From positions 1 to 9,355 of the forward strand of contig JAFDCW010000098.1 of assembly GCA_019312705.1 (NCBI GenBank): a DNA stretch of 9,355 nucleotides, given 5' to 3'. This stretch comes from Deltaproteobacteria bacterium. Lineage in GTDB: Bacteria > Myxococcota > Polyangia > Polyangiales > B10-G4. Made by a program: the position numbers and the translations under genes. Positions 1-7,030 of the stretch are shown here, in pieces (position 1 is the stretch's first letter; each line of letters begins with the position of its first letter). The notes beneath the pieces were generated by a model. The model searched no databases, had not been told where the DNA came from, and was given only the letters and a program-made list of their open reading frames with translations.

Positions 1-1272
1 CACGGCTGCGGTACCGGGGAGCCCTTCACCTACGCTCAGAGCGCCGCCATCGTCGCCGTTCGGGCCGCGTCCCTCGCCCGCGGCTACTCGGGGGTTCGCC
101 TCGAATTGCTGGAGCGCCTTTGCGACCTCGTGCGCCTCGGCATCCTGCCGGTGGTCCCTCAGGAGGGGTCGGTCGGAGCGAGCGGCGACCTCACTCCCTT
201 GTCCTACGTCGCCGCGGTCCTCGTCGGCGAGCGCGAAGTTTGGCGCCAGGGCGAGCAAGTCCCTGCCGCAGAGGCCCTCGAATCCTTCAGCCTCGAGCCC
301 CTGAGCCTGCGTGCGAAGGAGGGCCTCGCGATGATGAACGGCACGAGCGTCATGACGGCCCTCGCCTGCATTGCCTGGGACCGGGCCCGGCGCCTCGCCC
401 GCCTCGCCTGCACGGCGACCGCGATGGTCTCGGACGTGCTCGGCGGCGAGCCGGGGCACTTCACCGACCGCATCTTCGAGCTGAAGCCCCACGCTGGGCA
501 ACGCGTCGCCGCGCGGTGGATCAGGGAGACCCTCGGCAAGGAGAGCGACGAAGAAGCTGCCCGGGTCCAGGACCCCTACTCGATCCGCTGCGCACCCCAC
601 GTGATCGGCGTATTGCTCGATTCGCTGCCGTTCACGCGCATGCTCATCGAGACCGAGGTGAACGGGGTCAACGACAACCCCCTCATCGATCCGGACCAGG
701 GCCGGTACCTGCACGGGGGCAATTTCTACGGCGGTCACAGCTGCCTGGCCACTGACACCCTGAAGAACGTCGTCTCCAACATTGCGGACCTGCTCGACCG
801 GCAGCTGAACCTGCTGTGCAATCCCGCGACCAATCACGGCTTGCCGGCGAACCTCGTGGCCCGTACGGGCTACGACCGCTATGCCCACCACGGCTTCAAG
901 GCGATGGAGATCACCGCCAGCGCCCTCACCGCCGAGGCCCTCAAGATGGCTGGGCCCACCAGCGTCTTCAGCCGCTCCACCGAGTCACACAATCAGGACA
1001 AGGTCAGCATGGGGACTATCTCGGCCCGGGAGGCGTTGCGTATCCTCGACCTCGCGGAGACCGTGGCGGTCGTTCACCTGCTCGGCGCGGTGCAAGCGGT
1101 CGACCTGCGCGGCGCAGAAAACGTCGGCGAGGGCAGCCGCGCTATGTGGGAGGCGGTCCGGGCCCACGTGCCGAAGAACGAAGAGGACCGCCGGATGGAC
1201 CGCGATATCCAGGTCGTCCTCGATCTGCACCGCACGGAGCGTCTTCCCGTCGGGGAGATCGATTTCGCGTGA
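1..1272 (+). CDS. Aromatic amino acid ammonia-lyase (HAL/TAL/PAL family), 5'-truncated
   Basis: This is an MIO-dependent lyase that removes ammonia from an aromatic amino acid to give an arylacrylic acid; in APE-type clusters it supplies the aryl starter. The frame is open from base 1 (423 visible codons) and the true start lies off the left edge. By comparison with the usual 500 or so residues, about 80-90 N-terminal residues are missing. The TTG at 106 is an internal leucine, not the start. Seen: the MIO-forming Ala-Ser-Gly triad at visible codons 60-62 inside GSVGASGDLTPLSY, NDNPL at 224-228, NPATNHGLP from 274 and HNQDKVSMG at 330-338. The first visible residue is a His just before GCGTGEP, the position of the HAL-type Ser-His pair, but the residue before it is cut off, so substrate (His, Tyr or Phe) cannot be decided. 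The stop overlaps the thioesterase start by 4 nt. The family is certain; the substrate is not. Confidence 0.95.
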   Translation, partial: HGCGTGEPFTYAQSAAIVAVRAASLARGYSGVRLELLERLCDLVRLGILPVVPQEGSVGASGDLTPLSYVAAVLVGEREVWRQGEQVPAAEALESFSLEPLSLRAKEGLAMMNGTSVMTALACIAWDRARRLARLACTATAMVSDVLGGEPGHFTDRIFELKPHAGQRVAARWIRETLGKESDEEAARVQDPYSIRCAPHVIGVLLDSLPFTRMLIETEVNGVNDNPLIDPDQGRYLHGGNFYGGHSCLATDTLKNVVSNIADLLDRQLNLLCNPATNHGLPANLVARTGYDRYAHHGFKAMEITASALTAEALKMAGPTSVFSRSTESHNQDKVSMGTISAREALRILDLAETVAVVHLLGAVQAVDLRGAENVGEGSRAMWEAVRAHVPKNEEDRRMDRDIQVVLDLHRTERLPVGEIDFA

Positions 1273-1697
1273 AGATTCCGGCTGACCACGCCGTCTACGA
1301 GGCCGCGGTCCCTTTTCACGACTGCGACCCCTTGGGGATCGTATGGCACGGCCACTATTACAAATACCTCGAGATCGCTCGCACCGAGCTGCTGAAGCGC
1401 TACCGCCTCGACGTCCCGGACTTCATCGACCTGGGCTATCGCCTCTTGATGATCGAGACCCGGTGTCGCCACGCTTTTCCGCTCGAATACGGGGACAGGT
1501 TCCAGGTGAAGAGCCGGATCATCGAGCACGACATGAGGCTCCACATCGGCTACGAGGTCCTGAACCTGTCCCACGGTGGCCGTCGCTCGGCGAAGGCGTG
1601 GACGACTCTGGTCTGCACCGACGTCGCCGGCACGATGCCCTTGGAGGTGCCTCGACCGGTGCAAGAGCGCATAGAGCGGGGAGCCGTCGATGACTGA
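1269..1697 (+). CDS. 4-hydroxybenzoyl-CoA/YbgC-type hotdog thioesterase
   Basis: A 142-residue single-domain hotdog thioesterase, normal length for the 4HBT/YbgC family, expected to be cytosolic and to hydrolyse an acyl-CoA or acyl-ACP thioester. The signature DCDPLGIVWHGHYYKYLE begins at residue 18. Asp20 aligns with the catalytic Asp17 of Pseudomonas 4-hydroxybenzoyl-CoA thioesterase (DCDPAGIV). The frame is open far upstream through the lyase gene, but that sequence is a low-quality Arg/Pro/Gly-rich shadow. The chosen start is the GTG at 1269, which overlaps the lyase stop in a GTGA arrangement and has a GGGGAG at 1252-1257 (11-nt spacing). It overlaps the next gene by 8 nt, so the three are probably one transcript. 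In APE-type clusters such thioesterases are thought to release or edit the acyl chain. Substrate is inferred from context only. Confidence 0.92.
   Translation: MKIPADHAVYEAAVPFHDCDPLGIVWHGHYYKYLEIARTELLKRYRLDVPDFIDLGYRLLMIETRCRHAFPLEYGDRFQVKSRIIEHDMRLHIGYEVLNLSHGGRRSAKAWTTLVCTDVAGTMPLEVPRPVQERIERGAVDD
1678..1683 (+). promoter_or_regulatory. Ribosome binding site for the LolA-like gene
   Basis: GGGGAG lies 6 nt ahead of the ATG at 1690, inside the end of the thioesterase gene. It supports the 8-nt overlap and fixes the start of the LolA-like protein just before its twin-arginine stretch. Confidence 0.6.
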
Positions 1698-2340
1698 TTT
1701 GCGTCGTCGAGACCTTCTCTCCTTGATCGGAGCGGGCGCCCTGGGAGCTGTGTTGGCCGGCCCCTCGCGGGCCCTCGCCCAGGGGCCGACGATGACCCTG
1801 GACCGCCTGCTCGATGCATTTTCGAACATGCCTGGGCTGTCGGCGCGCTTCACCGAAGAGAAGCGCATGGCGATGCTGGTCGTACCTCTGCGCAGCGAGG
1901 GCGAGATCTTCTTCGCCCCGCCGGACCGCCTCCTCCGCCGCGTAACCTCGCCGCGAGAGTCCAAGGCTCTGATCATTGGCGGCCGCTTGACCCTCGATTC
2001 GGGGGGCCGGCGTCAAGAGATCGACCTGGGCCAGAACGCTGTCGTGGAGGGGTTCGTCGATACCTTCCGCCACGTGCTGGCTGGTGACCGGACGGCCCTC
2101 GAGCGGACCTATCGCATAGCCTTCACGAACGACGATACGGGGTGGCGCATCACCCTCACCCCGAAGACCGATGCGCTCTCGCGTTTTCTCCGCGACATGG
2201 TTTTCGAGGGAGATGGCCGCTCTCTCGAGACGATGACCATGAACGAGGCGAACGGCGATACGAGCATCACGACCTTCAGCGACGTGAACCCCCGGCGTCG
2301 ATTCAGTGCTGCCGAGGCCGCGCGGATCTTCAGTATCTGA
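1690..2340 (+). CDS. LolA-like outer-membrane lipoprotein carrier, exported
   Basis: A 216-residue exported protein. The N-terminus (residues 4-10, LRRRDLL) has a twin-arginine-like motif followed by a hydrophobic stretch (12-23) and an Ala-Leu-Ala cleavage site after residue 30, giving a mature protein of about 186 residues, the size of LolA. The mature part shows a LolA-like pattern: an N-terminal helix with SARFTEEKRMAML, then alternating strands including EGEIFFAPPDRLLRRVTSP and a WRITLTPK strand, and no membrane segments afterwards. LolA shuttles hydrophobic lipoprotein acyl chains across the periplasm. LolA-like proteins with MMPL exporters are a regular part of APE-type clusters, where they are presumed to carry the lipidic polyene to the outer membrane. 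It is the last gene of the + strand operon. A Tat rather than Sec signal is inferred, since RRRDLL lacks the canonical Phe. Recognition is by pattern and context. Confidence 0.85.
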   Translation: MTDLRRRDLLSLIGAGALGAVLAGPSRALAQGPTMTLDRLLDAFSNMPGLSARFTEEKRMAMLVVPLRSEGEIFFAPPDRLLRRVTSPRESKALIIGGRLTLDSGGRRQEIDLGQNAVVEGFVDTFRHVLAGDRTALERTYRIAFTNDDTGWRITLTPKTDALSRFLRDMVFEGDGRSLETMTMNEANGDTSITTFSDVNPRRRFSAAEAARIFSI

Positions 2341-2343
2341 GGG

Positions 2344-2368
2344 TTCAGTCGCCGGCCGGCTGGTTGAA
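2344..2368. terminator. Possible bidirectional hairpin between convergent genes
   Basis: The 36-bp gap between the LolA-like stop and the cytochrome stop contains a GC-rich inverted repeat: CAG and GCC on the left (from 2346) pair with GGC and CTG (to 2362) around a GGCC loop, with TTCA and TGAA at the edges as alternative pairing. There is no U-tract, so it is at best a weak or Rho-assisted terminator serving both convergent genes. Confidence 0.25.
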
Positions 2369-2376
2369 GGGCCAAG

Positions 2377-3585
2377 TTACCGACGCGCCCCTTGAACGAT
2401 CCAGGTGTGTACGACGCGTATCTGCGCAAGCGAGAGCGGCGGCAGTCCGAGGGGCATTCCCACCGATTCGGTATTCGGCTCTTCGCGTCGGGCCGGCGTC
2501 AGTGGGTCGCGCATCGGAGCGACGATGTCGCGTGGCGCTTCCGCGTGGCGTCGGAGGAGCCGGGCGACGAGGGGCGAGACGCCGCCTTCGGTCGCCTCGA
2601 GAATGGAGTGTTGCTCGCCGGCCTCCGTGCTCACACCGGCGCGTATTCCTTCCCAGGTCGCGAGGTCGAGCTCGAACGCTTCGAATCCGAGGGCCTGGCT
2701 CGCGCCGGCGCCGCTCGCGTGAGAATGGCAGTGGATGCAGCTCTGGCCGAAGATCGCCCGAACCTCCCGAAACGCCACGTCACGTCCGAGGGGCGTTACC
2801 TGCGCGGCGCTGGGCGCGGCCGGTGGCGCGACGGGGCGCCCTAGGCTGCCCAGGAGGATGTAGTCGCGGACCGCGAGGGCGTCGGCCGCCGAGATCTCCG
2901 GCGCCTCCATGTGGGCGTCCTCGTCGACCGCCTTGGGGTCGATGATCCACGCGAGCATGGTGTCCGGGTCCATGCGCTCCCGGGCGTACCGCAGATTCGG
3001 GGCGAGGGTCGCTCTGTCGCCGAAAGCGACGAGGGCGGCCCGGGGGAGTTCGTAGGGCGGCGGCACGTTCCCGAAGGCGTGGCAGCCGGCGCAGCCGCCG
3101 AGGGAGAAGACCTCTCTTCCCCGGTCGACGCGTGACGCGCTCGGGGCGGGGGAGGCCGGGGCCCGATAGACCCCCGCTTCGCCGGTGAGGAAAGCGACGA
3201 TGTTGCGCGCGTCTTCCTCGCTCACCGGAAGGCGGGGCATCGACTCGTCGAGGCGGTGGCGGACGTCGTGGGGGTCCTGCAAGTAGCGAACGAGGTACTC
3301 GGCCTCGAGGCGCCGGGTCACGTTCACCAGGGACGGCGTCGTGAGCAGGTGCTCGACCTCGGGGCGCCGGCCGAGCATGCCAGCGGCCCGTCGCCGCACG
3401 TTCTGGTGACAGCCGACGCAGCCGCCGTCGGAATGTATTCGCTGCGCTGGACGGGTATGGCAGTTGTCGCAGCCGAAGCGCTCGATGGCGTGACGGCCAG
3501 CTTCGGCGTCCTGCGCCTCGGCCTCCGCCGGGGTGAGCCCGAGGCCGAAGGCCAGGGCAAAAGCGATGAGCACAGACCGTCTCAT
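2377..3585 (-). CDS. Periplasmic tetraheme cytochrome c
   Basis: A 402-residue secreted c-type cytochrome, presumably carrying electrons in the periplasm. It has a Sec signal peptide (basic MRR, hydrophobic core about 4-18, AEA-Q cleavage after residue 24). Four CXXCH heme sites are seen: CDNCH 39-43, CVGCH 56-60, CAGCH 165-169 and CIHCH 283-287. Candidate distal Met ligands are Met116 (SMPRLP), Met226 (HMEAPE) and Met377 (GMPLGLPP), each followed by a class I-type C-terminal helix. The first two hemes are only 17 residues apart and may share His51 or another ligand. The frame could extend 23 residues further, but the ATG at 3585 gives the signal peptide at once, forms an ATGA overlap with the upstream gene and has a GAGGA 13 nt ahead. 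Partner enzyme unknown. The heme sites are certain; a link to polyene synthesis is not shown. Confidence 0.93.
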   Translation of the reverse strand: MRRSVLIAFALAFGLGLTPAEAEAQDAEAGRHAIERFGCDNCHTRPAQRIHSDGGCVGCHQNVRRRAAGMLGRRPEVEHLLTTPSLVNVTRRLEAEYLVRYLQDPHDVRHRLDESMPRLPVSEEDARNIVAFLTGEAGVYRAPASPAPSASRVDRGREVFSLGGCAGCHAFGNVPPPYELPRAALVAFGDRATLAPNLRYARERMDPDTMLAWIIDPKAVDEDAHMEAPEISAADALAVRDYILLGSLGRPVAPPAAPSAAQVTPLGRDVAFREVRAIFGQSCIHCHSHASGAGASQALGFEAFELDLATWEGIRAGVSTEAGEQHSILEATEGGVSPLVARLLRRHAEAPRDIVAPMRDPLTPARREEPNTESVGMPLGLPPLSLAQIRVVHTWIVQGARR

Positions 3586-4325
3586 CCCTCGGCCGCGGTC
3601 CTCGTCTCCGCATTGCCGGTGAGGTCCGTCGGCGCGCTCACGGGCTCTGGCCAAGCGGCGACGTCGAAGGCCGTGTCGTAGTAGGCGAGGGCGGGGAGTT
3701 CGTACTGGTCCATCTCGCTTCGCATGCGCCGGGCGCCCTCGCGGCCCTTGGCGCGGGCCTCGTCATCGCGGGCTGCCGTCGCGGAGACGACAAATGCGAC
3801 GTAGCAGTTGAGGGCGGAGCGTTCGTCGGGGCCGCAGCGTTCGTCCGCATAGGCGGCGGCCACATCCTGGGCCCGTTGGCGTTGCCCATTTTGCAGGAGC
3901 GCGATCGCCAGGCCGACGCGGGCACCCGTCGAATAGGTCCCTGCCGATTCGGCCGCAATCGACCGTCTGAAGTTCACGGTCGCGTGGCGGGTGTCGTTCA
4001 GTCGGAGTTGCGCCTGACCCAGGAGCGCTAGGTAGTAGGTCCGCTGGTCGTAGAGGTCCTCGTCCCGGAGGGCGGCGACGAGAATCTCACTCGCGCCTTC
4101 GAAATCGCCGTCTTCGAACGAGTAGTAGGCGTCGTCGTAGGACGACTCTTCACCGCCGCAGAACCCTTCGTCCTCATATTCGTCGTAGTCGTCGTCCTCG
4201 TCGTACCCGTCGTATGCATCGTCCGCGGCCTCGGACTGACTGCCTTCGGTGACGGGCTGGGCGGCGGCGGGGGCGGCGCAGATGGCCCCCAGGGCGAGCG
4301 CGATGACAAACGGGATGCGGTGCAT
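3582..4325 (-). CDS. Secreted acidic TPR-like protein of unknown function
   Basis: A 247-residue exported protein with no recognised named family. A Sec signal peptide (hydrophobic core about 5-18, cleavage after AAA at 20-22) is followed by a very acidic, tyrosine-rich segment: residues 35-53 hold 13 Asp/Glu and 4 Tyr. Cys56 follows, then helical pairs typical of TPR-like repeats (about 63-160), for example YYSFEDGDFEGASEILVAAL, YYLALLGQAQLRLNDTRHA and RVGLAIALLQNGQRQRAQDVA. Cys164 and Cys174 could form a disulfide. The ATG at 4325 is chosen because a strong GAGGAG lies 7 nt upstream and the signal peptide begins there; the frame is open 70 residues further but reads as non-coding. It overlaps the cytochrome gene by 4 nt, so the two are co-translated and may act together as an envelope scaffold and electron carrier. 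That pairing is inference. Confidence 0.82.
   Translation of the reverse strand: MHRIPFVIALALGAICAAPAAAQPVTEGSQSEAADDAYDGYDEDDDYDEYEDEGFCGGEESSYDDAYYSFEDGDFEGASEILVAALRDEDLYDQRTYYLALLGQAQLRLNDTRHATVNFRRSIAAESAGTYSTGARVGLAIALLQNGQRQRAQDVAAAYADERCGPDERSALNCYVAFVVSATAARDDEARAKGREGARRMRSEMDQYELPALAYYDTAFDVAAWPEPVSAPTDLTGNAETRTAAEG
4167..4223 (-). repeat. Imperfect trinucleotide tract coding an Asp/Glu/Tyr-rich segment
   Basis: Imperfect TCG/GTC triplets (GAC, GAG and TAC codons when read on the minus strand) encode residues 35-53 of the TPR-like protein. The tract is in frame and codon-varied, so it is a coding low-complexity segment, not a free microsatellite. It could change length by slippage in units of one residue. 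Confidence 0.6.
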
Positions 4326-4516
4326 TTCTTTTCTCCTCGGCATGGAATCACTTGGATGCACCGAACGTTCCGTCGCGGATTGATCAAAGATCTCGGGGCG
4401 TCGCGCGAGCATCGGCGTCAGCCCTGCCACGCTCCGTGTGTCAGCCCGTACGCGGCCCTCGCCGGCCCCCCGAGGGCCCGGCCGGCGCCCCTCTCCTCGT
4501 GCTATGTAGCCAGCCG
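4326..4516. promoter_or_regulatory. Divergent intergenic region with palindromes and a GC hairpin
   Basis: These 191 bp separate two genes that read away from each other, so promoters for both should lie here. Three short palindromes cluster at 4363-4393: GAACGTTC (4363-4370), TTGATCAA (4380-4387) and AGATCT (4388-4393), possible operator half-sites. A 7-bp stem of GCCGGCC (4461-4467) and GGCCGGC (4480-4486) with a 12-nt loop lies nearer the exporter. No convincing -35/-10 pair was found in either direction. The frame of the exporter is open through part of this stretch but lacks a signal-like or conserved sequence. Confidence 0.4.
4333..4338 (-). promoter_or_regulatory. Strong ribosome binding site for the TPR-like gene
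   Basis: Read on the minus strand this is GAGGAG, 7 nt ahead of the ATG at 4325. It is the best Shine-Dalgarno match in the window and decides the start of this gene over the longer open frame. Confidence 0.7.
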
Positions 4517-6865
4517 ATGAAGGGCCGCCTCGCACCGCTCCTCGCCCTCGTGGCGCTCGTCGTCGGGGCCCTCCTGGTGGTGCCGCGCCTCGAGGTCGAG
4601 ACCGACATCACCCACTTTCTCCCAGAGGGAGACGACCCCCGGATCGCCGAGGTGGCCCGCAACGTCGCCGCCTCGGAGCTCAACCGTACCGTGAGCGTCG
4701 TGATCGACGCGGACGGAGCCCAGGCTCCGGCAATGGCCCGGGACCTGGCCGCGCGCCTCGAGGGCGACGAGGACGTGGCGTGGGTGCGCACTGGGCCCGA
4801 CCCAGCGATGCAGGAGGACTTCTACTCCCTCTATTTCCCGCGCCGCCTCGGCTTCGCGGTCGATGCCCGCACCGACGACGCGGCCCTGGTCGAGCGTGCT
4901 CGGGCGTTGAAAGCCCAGCTCGCCCTGCCGACGTCGCCCTTTACCCGGGAGATCGCCGGCCAGGACCCCTTCCTGCTCTTCCCTGAGCACCTCGACCGCC
5001 TCGCGAATGAGCTTCGGGGCGTGCTCCGCGTCGAGGACGGCTCGTTCATCACCGAAGACGGGGGCGCGGTGCTCTTCCTCGCGTCGAAGCGCTCGCCCTT
5101 CGATGTCGACGCGTCCCGGCGGCTGCTCGCTTCCCTCGATGCAGCGAACGTCCCAGGCCTTGCGGGCCACGGCGAGCTCTCCCTGTCGGGCGTTCATCCC
5201 TTCGCCGTCCGCGGAGAAGAGACCACCAAGGCCGACATCATGCGGGTCTCCATCGCGGGCACCCTCGGCGTGCTCTTCTTCCTCTTCATCATTTTCCGCT
5301 CGTTTCGCTACCTGCTCGTTGGCCACGTGCCCATCGCGGCCGGGTTCGCGTCAGCATTGATCGCGACCTACTTCGTCTTCGGCAAGATCCACGGCCTCAC
5401 CCTCGCCTTCGGGGCGACCCTCATCGGCGTCACCATCGACTACGTCGCCCACTACCTGAACCACCACGTGCTCTCTCCGGACCCCGCCGGTGCCGCGGCC
5501 ACCATGCGGCGCATCTGGCCCGGTCTCCTCCTCGGCGGCGTCACCACCATCGCGGGCATCGCCGGCCTCGGGGGCACGGGCTTTCCGGCGATCCAGGAGA
5601 TGGCCTTCTTTACCTCGGTGGGGGTCTTCGGGGCGCTCGTAGCGACTCGCTGGGCGATGCCGCCGTTCCTGCCCGATGTGCCGTCGCCGACCCGCCTTCA
5701 CCTGGCCCTCGCCGAGCGGGTGGGGCGCGCCCTCGATGCCCTGGCGGCCCGTCGCCGATTGCTCGTGGTCATCCCGGCCCTGGCGCTTCTGCTCATCGGG
5801 GGAGGGCTCTCGCGCCTCTCGTTCCTCGATGATGTCCGGGTCCTCGGGGCGATGCCCGAGGACCTCCTAGCGGCCGACGAAGCGGTCCGGGAGCGTGTCG
5901 CGCGTGTCGACGCGGGGCGTTTCGTCGTGGCCTTCGGCGACGACCTCGAGGGAGCCCTCGCGGTCAATGACCGGGTGCACCAGGTCCTCGGAGACGCCAT
6001 CGCCGATGGCCTGGTTGGGCGTCAGCGCAGCCTCTCGTCGCTGCTCCCCTCGGCAGAGACCCAGAGGGCCCGGCAGGCGGTCTTCGCCGATGACGAGACC
6101 CTCGGCGAGCGGACCGGGGCCGCCTTCGCGCGCGAGGGCTTCGTCCCCGGTGCCTTCACCGCCTTCGCCGAGTCCATCGATGCGCCCTATGAACCGCTGA
6201 CCCTCGAGGACATCGAGGGAACGGCGGTCGCCCCCATGATCGCCCCCTTTCTCCTGGACGTCGACGGCGATGCCGCGCTGCTCACCTTCGTGCACGGCGT
6301 GACCGACCCGGACGGCCTCGCGGAGCGCCTCGGCGACGTCGAGGGTGCCCTGTGGTTCGACCAGGGCGCCTACATGGGCGAGGCCTACCGGCGCTTCCGG
6401 ACTTCGGTGGAGGCGCTGCTCGCCCTGGGTCTCGTCCTGGTCTTCCTCTTGATCCTCGGTCGCTATCGCAGCATGCGTCGTGCCCTCGCCGCGTTTGTTC
6501 CTGCGGCCGGGGCCGGCGCGGCCACCCTCGGTGCGGTCAGCCTGCTCGGCTTCCCCATCACCCTGATCCACGTCGTCACCCTACTGCTCGTGCTCTCCAT
6601 GGGCGTCGACTACGGCGTCTTCATGGTCGAGTCGGAGAGCTACGACGAGGGGCCGGTGCCTACCGTGGTCAGTCTGCTCGTCGCTTGCGCCTCGACGGTC
6701 TTGTCCTTCGGCGCCCTCGCCATGAGCGACCAACCTGCCCTCCGGGCGATGGGTCTCACGACCGCGATCGGCGTGCTCTTGAGCCTGCTCTTCGCCCCGG
6801 CGGCGTGGCTGCTCTTGGGGCGCTCGGGGCCTTCGGGGCCTTCACGCAGCGCCTCGGAGCCCTGA
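4517..6865 (+). CDS. MMPL/RND-superfamily predicted exporter (COG4258-like)
   Basis: A 782-residue inner-membrane transporter with the duplicated RND layout. TM1 is at about 6-22, followed by a periplasmic domain (about 25-240) and a block of membrane helices (about 243-380). TM7 (about 413-429) leads into a second periplasmic domain (about 435-628), and a final membrane block spans about 630-767. Each membrane half carries an Asp-Tyr pair, Asp308-Tyr309 (GVTIDYVAHYL) and Asp698-Tyr699 (SMGVDYGVFMVE), matching the proton-relay pairs of MmpL3-type proteins. The length fits the COG4258 predicted exporters common in APE-type clusters, where they are presumed to move the lipidic polyene out of the inner membrane. 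The ATG at 4517 places TM1 at the N-terminus; there is no clear Shine-Dalgarno, while an extended -10-like TGCTATGTA ends 8 nt before it, so a leaderless message is possible. Substrate is inferred from context. Confidence 0.93.
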   Translation: MKGRLAPLLALVALVVGALLVVPRLEVETDITHFLPEGDDPRIAEVARNVAASELNRTVSVVIDADGAQAPAMARDLAARLEGDEDVAWVRTGPDPAMQEDFYSLYFPRRLGFAVDARTDDAALVERARALKAQLALPTSPFTREIAGQDPFLLFPEHLDRLANELRGVLRVEDGSFITEDGGAVLFLASKRSPFDVDASRRLLASLDAANVPGLAGHGELSLSGVHPFAVRGEETTKADIMRVSIAGTLGVLFFLFIIFRSFRYLLVGHVPIAAGFASALIATYFVFGKIHGLTLAFGATLIGVTIDYVAHYLNHHVLSPDPAGAAATMRRIWPGLLLGGVTTIAGIAGLGGTGFPAIQEMAFFTSVGVFGALVATRWAMPPFLPDVPSPTRLHLALAERVGRALDALAARRRLLVVIPALALLLIGGGLSRLSFLDDVRVLGAMPEDLLAADEAVRERVARVDAGRFVVAFGDDLEGALAVNDRVHQVLGDAIADGLVGRQRSLSSLLPSAETQRARQAVFADDETLGERTGAAFAREGFVPGAFTAFAESIDAPYEPLTLEDIEGTAVAPMIAPFLLDVDGDAALLTFVHGVTDPDGLAERLGDVEGALWFDQGAYMGEAYRRFRTSVEALLALGLVLVFLLILGRYRSMRRALAAFVPAAGAGAATLGAVSLLGFPITLIHVVTLLLVLSMGVDYGVFMVESESYDEGPVPTVVSLLVACASTVLSFGALAMSDQPALRAMGLTTAIGVLLSLLFAPAAWLLLGRSGPSGPSRSASEP

Positions 6866-6866
6866 T

Positions 6867-7030
6867 TAGAGCACATCTCAAGAATGCTCCTGTCGCCTCG
6901 CTTGCGGGGCGCGGCCGTCTGCGGCCGTCCCCTCAACTCGAAAATGCTCGGCATTTCCTCGTCTCGCGGACGCGACATCCGACCACGCCGCGCGGCGCGA
7001 TGCTCGGTCGCATTCTTGAGATGCGCTCTA
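6867..7030. mobile_element. 164-bp MITE-like element with 21-bp terminal inverted repeats
   Basis: The left arm (6867-6887, starting TAGAGCACATCTCAAG) and the right arm (7010-7030) are inverted repeats matching at 20 of 21 positions; the single difference is at position 7 of the arm. Both outer ends are TA, as expected of a Tc1/mariner/IS630-type target duplication. There is no transposase frame inside. The interior holds a tandem 10-bp repeat (6911-6930, GCGGCCGTC units), a perfect 6-bp hairpin (AAATGC 6942-6947, GCATTT 6951-6956) and three direct ATGCTC motifs about 56-60 bp apart (6884, 6944, 7000). It fills the gap between two convergent genes almost exactly and could also act as a bidirectional terminator. 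The inverted repeat is certain; mobility is inferred. Confidence 0.65.

Noticed and set aside
106..108. TTG as a start codon for the ammonia-lyase
   Set aside because: The frame is open and family-like (GCGTGEP... SLARGYSG) from base 1, so this is an internal leucine.
816..1268. N-terminal extension of the thioesterase
   Set aside because: This part lies inside the lyase gene in another frame and is Arg/Pro/Gly-rich; the hotdog domain starts right after the GTG at 1269.
1074..1976. A long open minus-strand frame (about 300 codons) across the lyase, thioesterase and LolA-like genes
   Set aside because: It is the high-GC antisense shadow of three genes with clear motifs; its sequence is Arg/Ser-rich with no recognisable domain.
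2142..2945. Open plus-strand frame over the LolA-like 3' end and the cytochrome
   Set aside because: It is opposite a gene with four heme motifs and has no domain pattern of its own.
4167..4223. Triplet repeats as a CRISPR or free microsatellite
   Set aside because: There are no spacers or regular longer units, and the tract is in frame within a well-supported gene.
4352..4516. Upstream extension of the exporter by 55 residues
   Set aside because: It is Arg/Pro-rich, not membrane- or signal-like, overlaps the divergent regulatory region, and would push TM1 away from the N-terminus.
5867..6571. Open minus-strand frame of about 230 codons inside the exporter
   Set aside because: It is antisense to a gene with conserved transporter motifs; the product is Gly/Glu/Arg-rich without structure.
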